This document shows positions 1 through 8,600 of a DNA stretch of 64,000 bases, one piece after another. The notes below the pieces were generated by a model. The model saw only the letters and a program-made list of their open reading frames with translations, did no database searches and was not told the DNA's origin. A program made the position numbers and the translations under genes. Every line of letters begins with the position of its first letter. Within the stretch, counting starts at the first letter, position 1. The stretch is from Pseudomonas putida (GTDB lineage Bacteria > Pseudomonadota > Gammaproteobacteria > Pseudomonadales > Pseudomonadaceae). Location of the stretch: NCBI RefSeq assembly GCF_028682455.1, contig NZ_JANHLD010000001.1, positions 1,116,001 through 1,180,000 on the forward strand, in the 5' to 3' direction.

Positions 1-399
1 TTTTTGTATACAGGGAATAAAGCATTGCCTGGGGCTGATCCCTCCCGCACCCGGCGTCGCCACCCGCTACGCTTCCAGCATTCTCGATCAATGCAGACAA
101 CGGTGAAGCATATCCTGATCGCCGACGAACAACCCCCTTTCGCCTGCAATCGCCGGCGGACGCGATGCCCATGGTCTGGTTCGACCCGCACGCGGGCGCC
201 AAGATCACAGCTACCGGTTCCACGCCGAGCCACAGCTAGCCGGCCAGGCGCAAGACCTGGCGGCGGTGGCTCAATGAACCGGACTACGGCCGCTTCGCGG
301 CCGATCGCGGATGAATCCGCTCCCATCGAGCTGGCCGATCAAGACAGTTGCTCGCGCAGAGGAAGCGCCGTCCGGCCCCGCGACAGCGCCGTTCGCCCT
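1..399. other. gene-free stretch, probably decayed sequence with a REP-like end
   Basis: No convincing gene is seen. Short open frames on the plus strand give Arg/Pro/Ser-rich translations typical of non-coding GC-rich DNA. A possible relic starts at the ATG at 90 (MQTTVKHILIADEQPPF, faintly like the start of a response regulator) but loses any resemblance within about 20 codons. Bases 280-320 (GGCCGCTTCGCGGCCGATCG, then GGATGAATCCGCTCC) resemble REP-type DNA common in Pseudomonas gaps. Confidence 0.4.
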
Positions 400-1275
400 C
401 TACAGTGACACCAGCACATCACACTGGGATTCGTTGAGGACATGCTTGGTGATGCTCCCGATCAACAGCTCTTCCAGGGCGCTTTCACCCTGTTTGCCGA
501 TCACGATCAGGTCGCAGTCCAGCTCCAGCTCTTGCTCGACGATGCGCCAGGCCGGGTCGCCATGCACGACGATTTGCCGGGCATTGACCAGCCCCGCGAC
601 GTCGCTCAAGGCCGCGAGTTTTTCCACGGCGTCTTTTTTGATGACATTGCGGTAGTGGGTGAGGGTGTCCTGGTCGATGTGGGCGAAGCGCATGCTGCCC
701 TCGAAGGGGGCTTCGTATACGTGCAGCAGGGTGATTTCGGCCTGCGGGGCAACCGATTGCGCGAGTTTGATGGCGCGAAGCGATGAAGGCGAGAAATCCA
801 CGGGAACGAGCAGGGTACGGTAGGCGTCGCGGGGTGGGTGCTTGACCACCAACATGGGGCAGAGCATGCGGCTCAGCATTCGTTGCACGGTCGAGCCCAG
901 CAGCAGGCGACGGGCCAGGCTCTGCCCCTTCGCTCCACACACCAGCAGGTTGCTGCGCTTGTCTTGCACCACGCGGGTGATTTCCGTGGTGACCGAGCCT
1001 GTCGCGACCTGTACGCCAGGGGCGATCTCATAGCGCTGGAACAGCCTGTTCGCCAGTTCGTGAGTCTTCTCGCTTGCAGTCTCCAGCTCGCGTTTCAACA
1101 AGTCGTCGTCAGGTACCACCAGTTGCTTGAGACGCTCGAAGGGGGCGGGATTGGCGACGTAGAGCAGATCCAGCGCGGCCTGCTGCGCCTTGCTCAGTTC
1201 AGCCGCCCGCTCTGCCGCGTTGCGGGCAGCGGTGGACAAGTCAGTGGCAACCAGGACGTGGTTCAACGGGGACAT
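400..1275 (-). CDS. universal stress protein, two tandem UspA domains
   Basis: 291-residue cytoplasmic protein of two Usp domains in tandem (roughly residues 4-145 and 150-290). Each domain keeps the ATP-binding signature G-x2-G-x9-G-S/T: GAKGQSLARRLLLGS in the first and GKQGESALEELLIGS in the second. Tandem Usp proteins are associated with anaerobic, osmotic or oxidative stress survival, but their biochemical role is usually unknown. The start at MSPLNHVLVATD is chosen because AAGGAG lies 7 nt upstream; the frame stays open for another 25 codons upstream without Usp similarity. It stands alone on the minus strand, upstream of a small membrane protein gene on the same strand. Confidence 0.88.
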   Translation of the reverse strand: MSPLNHVLVATDLSTAARNAAERAAELSKAQQAALDLLYVANPAPFERLKQLVVPDDDLLKRELETASEKTHELANRLFQRYEIAPGVQVATGSVTTEITRVVQDKRSNLLVCGAKGQSLARRLLLGSTVQRMLSRMLCPMLVVKHPPRDAYRTLLVPVDFSPSSLRAIKLAQSVAPQAEITLLHVYEAPFEGSMRFAHIDQDTLTHYRNVIKKDAVEKLAALSDVAGLVNARQIVVHGDPAWRIVEQELELDCDLIVIGKQGESALEELLIGSITKHVLNESQCDVLVSL

Positions 1276-1370
1276 GGTAGGGCTCCTTGTGCAGTCCGTG
1301 CGTTGGACCATCCTCTCGCGAACCGAGCCTGGTGTCTTGACCTGCGTCACCTGTTGTCGCCGATGGGCAA

Positions 1371-1583
1371 TCAGCCTTCTCGTGAAATCGGCACGCCAGG
1401 GCTCGATTTAGGTCCGGCGGCTGCCCAGGCGATCAGGCCCAGCACCGGCACAAAAACAATGAACACGATCCACAACATCTTGCGGTCCGCCCGGCTCTTG
1501 CTGCCGATGATGCGTTTGATGGCCCAGAGTTCGACCAGGGTGATCAGTACTGCGAGCGTGATCCAGATATGACCGTTTTCCAT
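1371..1583 (-). CDS. small membrane protein, PLDc_N-type domain
   Basis: 70-residue protein with two predicted membrane helices (about residues 6-23 and 38-56) joined by a basic loop (KRIIGSKSRADRK). The W-x-I/V...P-x-L/V-G-x-I pattern resembles the small PLDc_N family (phospholipase D/cardiolipin synthase N-terminal membrane domain) found as free-standing proteins in many bacteria. No catalytic HKD motif is present, so it is not a phospholipase. GGAGG lies 6 nt before the ATG at 1583. An in-frame extension to 1700 exists but has no ribosome site. Function unknown. Confidence 0.7.
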   Translation of the reverse strand: MENGHIWITLAVLITLVELWAIKRIIGSKSRADRKMLWIVFIVFVPVLGLIAWAAAGPKSSPGVPISREG

Positions 1584-1696
1584 GTAAGCCTCCAGTGGGT
1601 TCTGGAAGTTAGGTGCATCGAAATGGTCAGGGTTCATTCCGATTTGGCTGATAAAGAAGGGAAGGGGAGCAGGAGCATTACCCGCTCCCCCATTGG

Positions 1697-2527
1697 TCAA
1701 CCTCGAACGAAGGCGAGCAGGTCGGCGTTGATCGCATCGGCGTGGGTGGTGGGCATGCCGTGCGGGTAGCCCGAGTAGGTTTTCAGCGTGCTGTTCTGCA
1801 ACAGTTTGGCCGACAACAGTCCGGAGTTTTCATACGGCACAATCTGGTCATCATCGCCATGCATCACCAGCACCGGGATGGTGATGCGTTTGAGGTCTTC
1901 AGTGAAGTCGGTCTGCGAAAAGGCGACGATCCCGTCGTAATGCGCCTTTGCGCAGCCCATCATGCCTTGGCGCCACCAGTTGCGGATGATGCCCTCCGAT
2001 GGTTTCGCGCCAGGGCGGTTGTAACCGTAGAAGGGCCCGGCTGGAACGTCATGGTAGAACTGTGCGCGGTTGGCTTTGAGCTGGGCCTGCAAGTCGTCGA
2101 AAACCGACTTCGGCAAGCCGCCAGGATTGCCTGGGGTCTGAACCATCAATGGCGGCACGGCGCCGATGATGGCGGCCTTGCGTACCCGGTCCTGGCCATG
2201 GCGAGCGATGTAATGAATGACTTCGCCACCACCGGTGGAGTGCCCCACATGGACGGCACCCTGTACGCCAAGATGGTCGACCACGGCCGCCACGTCATCG
2301 GCATAGTGATCCATGTCGTGGCCATCCCAGACCTGGCTGGATCGCCCGTGGCCGCGGCGGTCGTGCGCAACGACCCGGTAGCCGTTGTCCAGGAAGAACA
2401 GCATCTGCGCATCCCAGTCGTCCGAACTGAGTGGCCAGCCGTGATGAAAGAAGACCACCTGGGCATCGCGTGGGCCCCAGTCTTTGTAAAAGATCTCGAC
2501 ACCGTCCTGCGTAGTGACATACCCCAT
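1697..2527 (-). CDS. alpha/beta hydrolase, non-heme chloroperoxidase type
   Basis: 276-residue alpha/beta hydrolase of the cofactor-free haloperoxidase/esterase group, of usual family length. It has the oxyanion region HHGWP (28-32), the nucleophile elbow GHSTGG with Ser97, the acid in HGDDDQIVP (about Asp227) and the His in YPHG (His256). Such enzymes act as esterases or perhydrolases; the physiological substrate cannot be read from sequence. AGGAGA sits 7 nt before the ATG at 2527. The gene diverges from a MerR regulator, and a promoter with the 19-bp spacer typical of MerR control (2649-2679) points towards this gene, so it is probably induced through that regulator. Confidence 0.85.
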   Translation of the reverse strand: MGYVTTQDGVEIFYKDWGPRDAQVVFFHHGWPLSSDDWDAQMLFFLDNGYRVVAHDRRGHGRSSQVWDGHDMDHYADDVAAVVDHLGVQGAVHVGHSTGGGEVIHYIARHGQDRVRKAAIIGAVPPLMVQTPGNPGGLPKSVFDDLQAQLKANRAQFYHDVPAGPFYGYNRPGAKPSEGIIRNWWRQGMMGCAKAHYDGIVAFSQTDFTEDLKRITIPVLVMHGDDDQIVPYENSGLLSAKLLQNSTLKTYSGYPHGMPTTHADAINADLLAFVRG

Positions 2528-2648
2528 GTTCGCATCTCCTGTATGAAAGGGCGGCCACGATCGGCATCGTGTGCTGAGCGTGGCCGTTATTGAACAGAGT
2601 GCAGCCGATCCCATCCCAACAGGCGGCTCGCCGCTTGGCCGCCAAATC

Positions 2649-2679
2649 ACTTTAGGTTTAAAGTCAGCTTCAAGGTCAA
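2649..2679 (-). promoter_or_regulatory. MerR-type promoter for the hydrolase gene
   Basis: On the minus strand, -35 TTGACC (2679-2674) and -10 TAAAGT (2654-2649) are separated by exactly 19 bp, the overlong spacer diagnostic of promoters activated by MerR proteins. The spacer carries an imperfect dyad (CCTTGAAG ... TTTAAAC). It lies only about 20 bp upstream of the divergent MerR gene and would give a leader of about 115 nt before the hydrolase ATG. Confidence 0.7.
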
Positions 2680-2699
2680 TGGCTTTTTTTGGGTGGACT

Positions 2700-3146
2700 A
2701 TGAGAATAGGCGAACTGGCGAAAATCAGCGGATTGGCGCCGTCACGCATCCGCTTCTACGAAGCGAGCGGCCTGATCAAGTCGGTAGCGCGCAAAGCCAA
2801 TGGATACCGGGACTACGCACCTGACACCGAGTGGGTCCTGGAGATCATCACGGGCGCACAGGCTGCGGGTTTTTCGTTGGAGGAAATCCGTCAATTGCTG
2901 CCGACGAATGCGAACGGTTGGCGTCACGAAGGACTGCTTGGCGGGCTCAAGCGCAAGGTCGAGGAAATCGAGATCCTGCAACAGCGGCTGGCCCAGAACA
3001 AAGCGCAACTCCTGCTGGTCATCGAGGGTATCGAGAGCAAGCCCGAAGGCATGGCCTGCGTGGACAATACCCAGTTGTTGCTGCATCGCCTGCGCGAAGA
3101 GGGCGGGGAGGCCGCAGGCCGCCGTAAAGGCACGCCTGCCAAGTAA
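2700..3146 (+). CDS. MerR family transcriptional regulator
   Basis: 148-residue MerR protein. The N-terminal winged helix begins MRIGELAKISGLAPSRIRFY, with the usual second motif NGYRDYAPD, followed by a long coiled coil (about residues 80-125) for dimerisation. Only one Cys is visible in the effector region (MACVDN), so it lacks the paired cysteines of metal- or redox-sensing members; the ligand is more likely organic. The ATG at 2700 aligns with family starts and has GGGTGG just upstream. It is divergent from the hydrolase gene, and the MerR-type promoter between them suggests it activates that gene. Confidence 0.87.
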   Translation: MRIGELAKISGLAPSRIRFYEASGLIKSVARKANGYRDYAPDTEWVLEIITGAQAAGFSLEEIRQLLPTNANGWRHEGLLGGLKRKVEEIEILQQRLAQNKAQLLLVIEGIESKPEGMACVDNTQLLLHRLREEGGEAAGRRKGTPAK

Positions 3147-3186
3147 CCCCGCGAGCGGCCCTCAAGCCAACAAGTCCGGCGCTCCC

Positions 3187-3861
3187 CTACATCCCCACCT
3201 TGCCCTTGAGCTCCGCCTCGCTCCACACCCCGCCGAGCGGACCGCCTGGAAGTCCTTCATTGGCCCTCGACAGCGGGAACAGAACCGGCACGAACCCCGC
3301 ATCGCGCACCAGGCGAGCACCCACCTCCCGGGCCTGGGCGTCGTCGGCAAACACCGGCAGGGCCTTGCCGTTGCCAGACTGATCTTTCATGGCGGCATAG
3401 CCGAGGGCGTTGAACGCCCGTACCAGGTGCGCACCGGGCAGATACTGCTGGTCGGCCTGGGCAACACCCTGGTCCAGCGCCGCAACCCCGACCTCGCCGT
3501 CGCGGCCGCTGAAGGGGTTGCTGGTGCTCAACACCACCTTGCCGTCCAGCTTGCCCTTGAGCTGCTCGGACAAGCTCGGCATCGCGCCGTAGGGCACACT
3601 CAACACAATCACCTCGCCCCAGGTCGCGGCCTCGCTTACCGAGCCTGCCCTGGCGTTGGGACCAGCGGAGCTGACCAGGTCGGTCAGCGTCTCGGGGTGG
3701 CGCGACGAGAACATCACGGCGTGCCCGGCCTTTGCCCACAGCGTACCCAGCGTGCCACCGACCTTGCCGGCACCGATCACGCCGATCTTGAGGGAATCGG
3801 CCATCGCCTGGCTGGCGCACAGGACCAGGCCGGCGACCATCAGCATGAGAGTTCTGACCAT
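3187..3861 (-). CDS. NADP-binding oxidoreductase, F420-dependent NADP reductase-like, with apparent signal peptide
   Basis: 224 residues. Residues 1-21 look like a Sec signal peptide (MVRTLMLMVAGLVLCASQAMA). Then comes a Rossmann start, KIGVIGAGKVGGTLG, typical of NADP-binding F420-reductase-like proteins (DUF2520/ProC-like fold), with SSRHPET after strand 2, a usual phosphate-binding position for NADP. Pseudomonas makes no classical F420 system, so the redox partner is unknown. AGGAGC lies 8 nt before the chosen ATG at 3861. An internal Met at MADSLKIG would give a cytoplasmic protein but has no good ribosome site. Export of an NADP-binding protein is odd and is raised as a finding. Confidence 0.72.
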   Translation of the reverse strand: MVRTLMLMVAGLVLCASQAMADSLKIGVIGAGKVGGTLGTLWAKAGHAVMFSSRHPETLTDLVSSAGPNARAGSVSEAATWGEVIVLSVPYGAMPSLSEQLKGKLDGKVVLSTSNPFSGRDGEVGVAALDQGVAQADQQYLPGAHLVRAFNALGYAAMKDQSGNGKALPVFADDAQAREVGARLVRDAGFVPVLFPLSRANEGLPGGPLGGVWSEAELKGKVGM

Positions 3862-4026
3862 GTGCTGCGCTCCTGATTGAACGGGGTTGTTATCACCGTA
3901 GTCGAGCCGGCCTCGAGCGTCTTGCAAAAAGACCGTATCGACCGATCACTCCCCTCAATACAGTGGCATCAACCAAAGGCATCACACCGGGCATGAATAC
4001 AATTTGTCCGACAGTGCTAACGCGCA

Positions 4027-4044
4027 TTGTTCAGTTGTGAACAA
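4027..4044. promoter_or_regulatory. 18-bp palindrome, candidate operator before the arylsulfatase gene
   Basis: TTGTTCA-GTTG-TGAACAA is a perfect 7+7 inverted repeat with a 4-bp centre, 108 bp upstream of the arylsulfatase ATG in the 291-bp gap between divergent genes. Its size and symmetry suit a dimeric repressor. No local regulator is obviously linked to it. Confidence 0.45.
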
Positions 4045-4152
4045 CAGTGGCAGCCAATCAGCACGATCATGCACAGGCCATGGAGGCTTCTGATTCCCGG
4101 CCGCCGCTGCTTCGCTGCCCAGTTGCACAACTCGTTGATCGGAGAATAAGAA

Positions 4153-5718
4153 ATGCTGTGTGCTCGACAATGGTTCATGCGCGTTGCGTTGGTGGCCGTC
4201 CCGCTGTTGGGGGGCATCACGCAAGCCACTGCTGCACCTCAACCGAATATCCTGGTGATCTTTGGCGATGATGTCGGCGTCAGCAATATCAGCGCTTACA
4301 ACCAAGGGCTGATGGGCTACGAAACGCCCAGCATCGACCGCATCGCCAAAGAGGGCACGACCTTCACCCACGCCTATGGCGAGCAAACCTGCACCGCCGG
4401 GCGCGCGGCGTTCATCCTTGGCGAGCATCCCTTTCGCACGGGGTTGCTGACGGTGGGCATGCCGGGCTCGCCCCACGGCATTCCAGACTGGGCACCGACC
4501 CTCGGTGATGCCATGAAACAACAGGGCTATGCCACCGCTCAGTTCGGCAAGAACCACCTGGGTGACCGCGACGAACACCTGCCGACCAAACATGGTTTTG
4601 ACGAGTTCTTTGGCAACCTCTATCACATGAATGCCGAAGAAGAACCAGAAACCTACTACTACCCGAAAGATCCCCAATTCCGCAAAAAATACGGCCCGCG
4701 CGGTGTGATCCACTCCTACGCGGACGGCAAGATCGAAGACACGGGGCCGTTGACCCGAAAGCGCATGGAGACGATCGACGATGAATTCGTGCAGTCTGCC
4801 GAGAATTTCATCGACAAATCCCATGCCGCCAAGAAACCCTTCTTCGTCTGGTTCAACAGCACACGCATGCATGTCTGGACTCACCTGAAAGAAGGCTCGC
4901 AAGGCAAGACCGGGATCGGCCTTTATCCTGACGGCATGGTCGAACACGATGAACAGGTCGGTCAGTTGCTGAAGAAGCTCGACGACCTGGGTATCGCAGA
5001 CAACACCATTGTGATCTACACCACCGACAACGGCGCGCAGAAGGCCACGTGGCCCGAGTCTGGCAGCTCACCGTTTCACGGTGAGAAGGGCTCTTCCTTC
5101 GAAGGCGGCCATCGAGTACCGCTGCTGGTCAAGTGGCCGGGTACGCTCAAGCCAGGCACTCGCAGCAACAACCTGATTGCCCATAACGACTGGATGCCGA
5201 CCCTGGCCGCCGCGGCCGGCCTGCCCAATCTTCGTGAAGGCCTCGCCCAGGGCATGACCCTCAATGGCAAGCCATTCAAGGTGCACCTCGATGGTTATGA
5301 CTTCCTTCCATTCTTCAAAGGTGAAGCCAAGGAAAGCCCTCGCGAGGAGTATCTGTACTTCGGCATGGGCGGTGAGTTGAACGCCTTGCGCTGGCGTGAC
5401 TGGAAAGTGAGTTTCGCCAACGTCGAGGGAGGCGTAGCGTCGGGTTCGCGCAAGGTCAGCAACATGCCAATCATCACCAACCTGAAGGCGGACCCGTACG
5501 AAACGGCGCCCTACGAGTCACGGATGTATGCGCGCTGGATGGCTGACCAGGTCTGGCTGTTCGTGCCCGTGCTGGACAAGGTCCAGAAGTTTCTCGCCAC
5601 CTTGCCGCAGTATCCCTTCCAGGAAGGCGTGAACCTCAATCCTGCGAACGTCAACTACCAGACGCTCAAGGCTGCGAAAGTCATGCAGCAGGTTCAGCAG
5701 CTAAAGCCTGCCCAGTAA
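4153..5718 (+). CDS. exported arylsulfatase
   Basis: 521-residue sulfatase (alkaline-phosphatase superfamily) hydrolysing sulfate esters in the periplasm. A signal peptide covers about residues 1-28 (ending ATAAP). Metal-binding Asp39-Asp40 follow in ILVIFGDD. The sulfatase signature CTAGR at residues 80-84 places Cys80 as the residue converted to formylglycine; the third position is Ala where most Cys-type sulfatases have Pro. GKNHLGD and YTTDNGAQ supply further active-site and metal residues. GGAG precedes the ATG at 4153. No formylglycine-generating enzyme or anSME gene is in the window. The next gene, a DUF1254 exported protein, starts 57 bp downstream and is probably co-transcribed. Confidence 0.87.
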   Translation: MLCARQWFMRVALVAVPLLGGITQATAAPQPNILVIFGDDVGVSNISAYNQGLMGYETPSIDRIAKEGTTFTHAYGEQTCTAGRAAFILGEHPFRTGLLTVGMPGSPHGIPDWAPTLGDAMKQQGYATAQFGKNHLGDRDEHLPTKHGFDEFFGNLYHMNAEEEPETYYYPKDPQFRKKYGPRGVIHSYADGKIEDTGPLTRKRMETIDDEFVQSAENFIDKSHAAKKPFFVWFNSTRMHVWTHLKEGSQGKTGIGLYPDGMVEHDEQVGQLLKKLDDLGIADNTIVIYTTDNGAQKATWPESGSSPFHGEKGSSFEGGHRVPLLVKWPGTLKPGTRSNNLIAHNDWMPTLAAAAGLPNLREGLAQGMTLNGKPFKVHLDGYDFLPFFKGEAKESPREEYLYFGMGGELNALRWRDWKVSFANVEGGVASGSRKVSNMPIITNLKADPYETAPYESRMYARWMADQVWLFVPVLDKVQKFLATLPQYPFQEGVNLNPANVNYQTLKAAKVMQQVQQLKPAQ

Positions 5719-5775
5719 GCGCCGGCCCCTTTGCACACTGCTCTCATCGAAGATTTCACTCAGCACGGAGCTGAC

Positions 5776-7275
5776 ATGAATTACACCTCTGACGATGCGC
5801 GTTCATGCCCGGTAAAAAGCACACTTCGCAATGTTGCGCTTGCGGCCCTTGTCGCTGGCGTTTCCACCTATGTCTCTGCCGGCCAGCCCCCGGCCAGTGA
5901 GCCTGTAGCGTCCACTCCCGTAGCCTTGAGCGCAGCTTCAGGCCAATCCGCGGGGTGGCGGGAGGAGTACGCTTACGCGGTTGGTATCCAGGCGTACATT
6001 TACGCCTACCCGCTGATCTATCTTTCCGAGCTTCGCTACAAGTGGGCCAATGACGCAACCTCCTACCCCTATGCGGCACCGAACCACTTCTACCATTTCC
6101 CCAATATCGCCGACGCCAGTTATAAGGATGGCGGTTCCCCGAATAACGATACCCTCTACTCGTGGGGCTTTCTTGACCTGAGCAAGGAACCCGTGGTGAT
6201 AGCGCATCCAGACATGGGCACGCGCTACTTCACCTTCCAGCTGGCGGACATGTATGCCGACAACTTCGGGTTTATAGGCAAGCGTACAAGCGGTTCGAAG
6301 GCCGGCGCATTTCTGGTGGTTGGCCCGAACTGGAAAGGTGATCGACCCGCCGGCATCAAGGGGATTATCCGCTCGCGTACGCCCAGCGCCCTGGTTTTTG
6401 GCCGAACCTTCACCGCAGGGCCAGAAGACGTTCCAGCGGTCAACCAGCTCCAACAACAGTTTCAAGTTGTCCCACTCAGTTTGTGGGGCAAGAAGGGCGT
6501 AGCGCTGCCCGAGAACCGCAACGTCATGAAGCCCTTCGAGCGTAGCGCCGATCCGCTGGCCGACTGGAAAACCATCAATCGAATGATGGATGAAAACCCG
6601 CCACCCGCAAAAGATGCGCAGCTGGCCAAGCTGTTTGCCAGCGTCGGCATCGGTGCTGGCCAGGCCGGTACCTTCGATCGGCTCAACGAGCAAACAAAAC
6701 GGGGCTTGGCGCGCGCCGCGACAGAAGGGCGACGGCTGGTGCAAGCCATGGCCACTCAAGGCGTCAGTTCGAAGTTGGTCAACGGCTGGCTGATCACGCC
6801 GCATACGTTTGGTCGCCAAGGGTTGACCGACGAATTCGGCGGGCGTGCGGCGTGTGCCAAAGGCGGGATCATCTGCAACGACGCCGAGGAGGCGGTGTAC
6901 TTTCCGGCGTATGTCGATGTAGACGGCAAGGTATTCAACGGCGCCAATCACTACACGCTGCGTTTCGAAAAAGGCCAGCTGCCTCCCGTCAATGAGTTTT
7001 GGTCAGTCACCCTGTACGGCCCTGACTTCAACCTCGTCGATAACCCCATCGACCGATATGCGATACGCAGTCGCACCCCTGGCGTCAAACAGGATGCAGA
7101 CGGTTCGACGACGTTCTACCTACAGCCTGATTCACCTGGCCCGGATAAAGAGTCAAATTGGTTGCCGACGCCAGAACAAGGCCGCTTCAGCATGCTGCTG
7201 CGAGCGTACTTGCCAAAGCAAACCGTGCTCGACCAGACCTGGGTTCCGCCAACAGTGAAGGTGGTCACTCACTAG
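5776..7275 (+). CDS. exported DUF1254/DUF1214 domain protein
   Basis: 499 residues starting at the ATG at 5776, with GGAG 6 nt upstream; an upstream TTG in the same frame is less likely. A membrane or signal segment lies at about residues 20-40 (NVALAALVAGVSTYVSAG). DUF1254 follows at about 65-200 (the AYIYAYPLIYL and NNDTLYS motifs are characteristic) and DUF1214 at about 370-485 (LPPVNEFWSVTLYG; YAIRSRTPG). Proteins of this pair of families are widespread, periplasmic or secreted, and have no established reaction. The gene follows the arylsulfatase at short distance on the same strand, so a joint role is plausible but unproved. Confidence 0.85.
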   Translation: MNYTSDDARSCPVKSTLRNVALAALVAGVSTYVSAGQPPASEPVASTPVALSAASGQSAGWREEYAYAVGIQAYIYAYPLIYLSELRYKWANDATSYPYAAPNHFYHFPNIADASYKDGGSPNNDTLYSWGFLDLSKEPVVIAHPDMGTRYFTFQLADMYADNFGFIGKRTSGSKAGAFLVVGPNWKGDRPAGIKGIIRSRTPSALVFGRTFTAGPEDVPAVNQLQQQFQVVPLSLWGKKGVALPENRNVMKPFERSADPLADWKTINRMMDENPPPAKDAQLAKLFASVGIGAGQAGTFDRLNEQTKRGLARAATEGRRLVQAMATQGVSSKLVNGWLITPHTFGRQGLTDEFGGRAACAKGGIICNDAEEAVYFPAYVDVDGKVFNGANHYTLRFEKGQLPPVNEFWSVTLYGPDFNLVDNPIDRYAIRSRTPGVKQDADGSTTFYLQPDSPGPDKESNWLPTPEQGRFSMLLRAYLPKQTVLDQTWVPPTVKVVTH

Positions 7276-7290
7276 CCGGATCCGACAGAA

Positions 7291-7314
7291 AAGGGCTTGC
7301 CCGGGTAAGCCCTT
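7291..7314 (+). terminator. hairpin after the DUF1254 gene
   Basis: AAGGGCTT-GCCCGGGT-AAGCCCTT forms an 8-bp stem starting 15 bp after the DUF1254 stop codon. There is no U-tract, so it may act as an mRNA end stabiliser or REP-like element rather than a strong terminator. Confidence 0.45.
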
Positions 7315-7433
7315 GACTCGATTTGTTGCGCGAAAAAATTGTTGACCTTCCTGATGTGTCAAGTCCGATAACTGATTCGAAAGCTGATTGATCTCAGCAC
7401 ATACAAGTCGAATCCAGCCGAGGAAGGCACACG

Positions 7434-8600
7434 ATGAAGCGCAACCGCGTAACCCTGATCTCTGCGACGATAGGTGTCGCGCTCACGCTGGCTGGCTGCA
7501 AGGAGACGGTGCCGTCCGCCGCACCGGCGCAACCACCCAGTGTTCCGGTTGCAGAGGTGATCGTTCGCCCGGTAACGCCCTTTGTCGAGTTCACAGGTTC
7601 GCTCACTGCCGTCGAACGGGTCGAACTGCGTCCGCGCGTGGCTGGCTATATCCAGGACGTCAGCGTGCCGGAAGGACGCCTGGTTGAAAAAGGCAGCAGG
7701 CTGTTTCTCATCGATCCACGGGTATTCCAGGCTGCGCTGAATGTCGCTACGGCGCGCCTGCGGGAGGCCGAGGCGGCAGCATTGCTGGCCCAGCAGGAAC
7801 ATTCCCGGGCTGAAGAGCTGTTTGCCAAAAAAGTGGTTGCCCGCGATCGCCTGGACACGGCGATTGCCTCGCGCAATGCCGGCAAAGCCCAGGTAGACGC
7901 CGCCAGGGCAGCGCTGGAGGCGGCGCAACTGGACCTGAGTTTCACCCGCGTCACCGCGCCGATCAGTGGCCGTGTCGGCCATGTGCAGGTCACCGAGGGC
8001 AACTATGTCACCAATGGCGTGACACCCCTGACGACCATTGTCTCGGTCGATCCGCTGCATGTGTATTTCGATGTCGACGAACGCACATACCTGCGCTCAC
8101 TGGCACCTGGGCGGAGCAAAGCGGTTGCCGATGCCTCGCAGGCGCCGAAGGTGATGGTGGCGCTGCTGACCGACAACGCCTATTCACGCCCCAGTCGCCT
8201 GGACTTCCTGTCCAACGCTGCTGATCGTGGAACGGGTACGGTGCGGGTTCGTGCGATTGTCGACAACCCCGATGGCCAGCTGACGCCGGGGCTTTTTGCC
8301 AAGGTCAGGCTGGAAACCGGTGCGCCGCAGGATCGGGTGCTGATCGCCGATCATTCAATCGGTACCGACCAGGGCAGCCGTTATGTGCTGGTGGTCGATG
8401 AAGGCAACAAGACGCAATACCGGCCGGTGGAGCTGGGGCCGATGATCGATGGCTTGCGTGTCATCAATCAAGGCCTGCACGCCGGGGAGCGCATTGTCGT
8501 CAAAGGGCTGGTGCGCCCTGACATGCAGATCGCTCCTCAGGTGGCTGCGATCGACGGCACGCCAATCGACCTGTCGAACATCGTAGGAGACGCGCCATGA
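7434..8600 (+). CDS. RND efflux periplasmic adaptor lipoprotein, MexE-type
   Basis: 388-residue membrane fusion protein linking an RND pump to an outer-membrane channel. It has a lipoprotein signal peptide with lipobox LAGC (Cys22), then beta-barrel/lipoyl segments (RVELRPRVAGYIQDV), an alpha-hairpin at about 95-165 rich in Ala/Glu, and the second lipoyl half FTRVTAPISGRVG. Length and order match the HlyD-like RND adaptors. GAGGAAGG lies before the ATG at 7434. Its stop overlaps the pump start by 4 nt (ATGA), so the three genes form a translationally coupled operon. No regulator gene is adjacent, and no nod-box of the MexT type was recognised upstream. Confidence 0.9.
   Translation: MKRNRVTLISATIGVALTLAGCKETVPSAAPAQPPSVPVAEVIVRPVTPFVEFTGSLTAVERVELRPRVAGYIQDVSVPEGRLVEKGSRLFLIDPRVFQAALNVATARLREAEAAALLAQQEHSRAEELFAKKVVARDRLDTAIASRNAGKAQVDAARAALEAAQLDLSFTRVTAPISGRVGHVQVTEGNYVTNGVTPLTTIVSVDPLHVYFDVDERTYLRSLAPGRSKAVADASQAPKVMVALLTDNAYSRPSRLDFLSNAADRGTGTVRVRAIVDNPDGQLTPGLFAKVRLETGAPQDRVLIADHSIGTDQGSRYVLVVDEGNKTQYRPVELGPMIDGLRVINQGLHAGERIVVKGLVRPDMQIAPQVAAIDGTPIDLSNIVGDAP

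Noticed and set aside
2549..2699. Upstream extension of the MerR frame (to 2571)
   Set aside because: It would place the coding region over the divergent promoter; the MerR fold starts exactly at MRIGELA.
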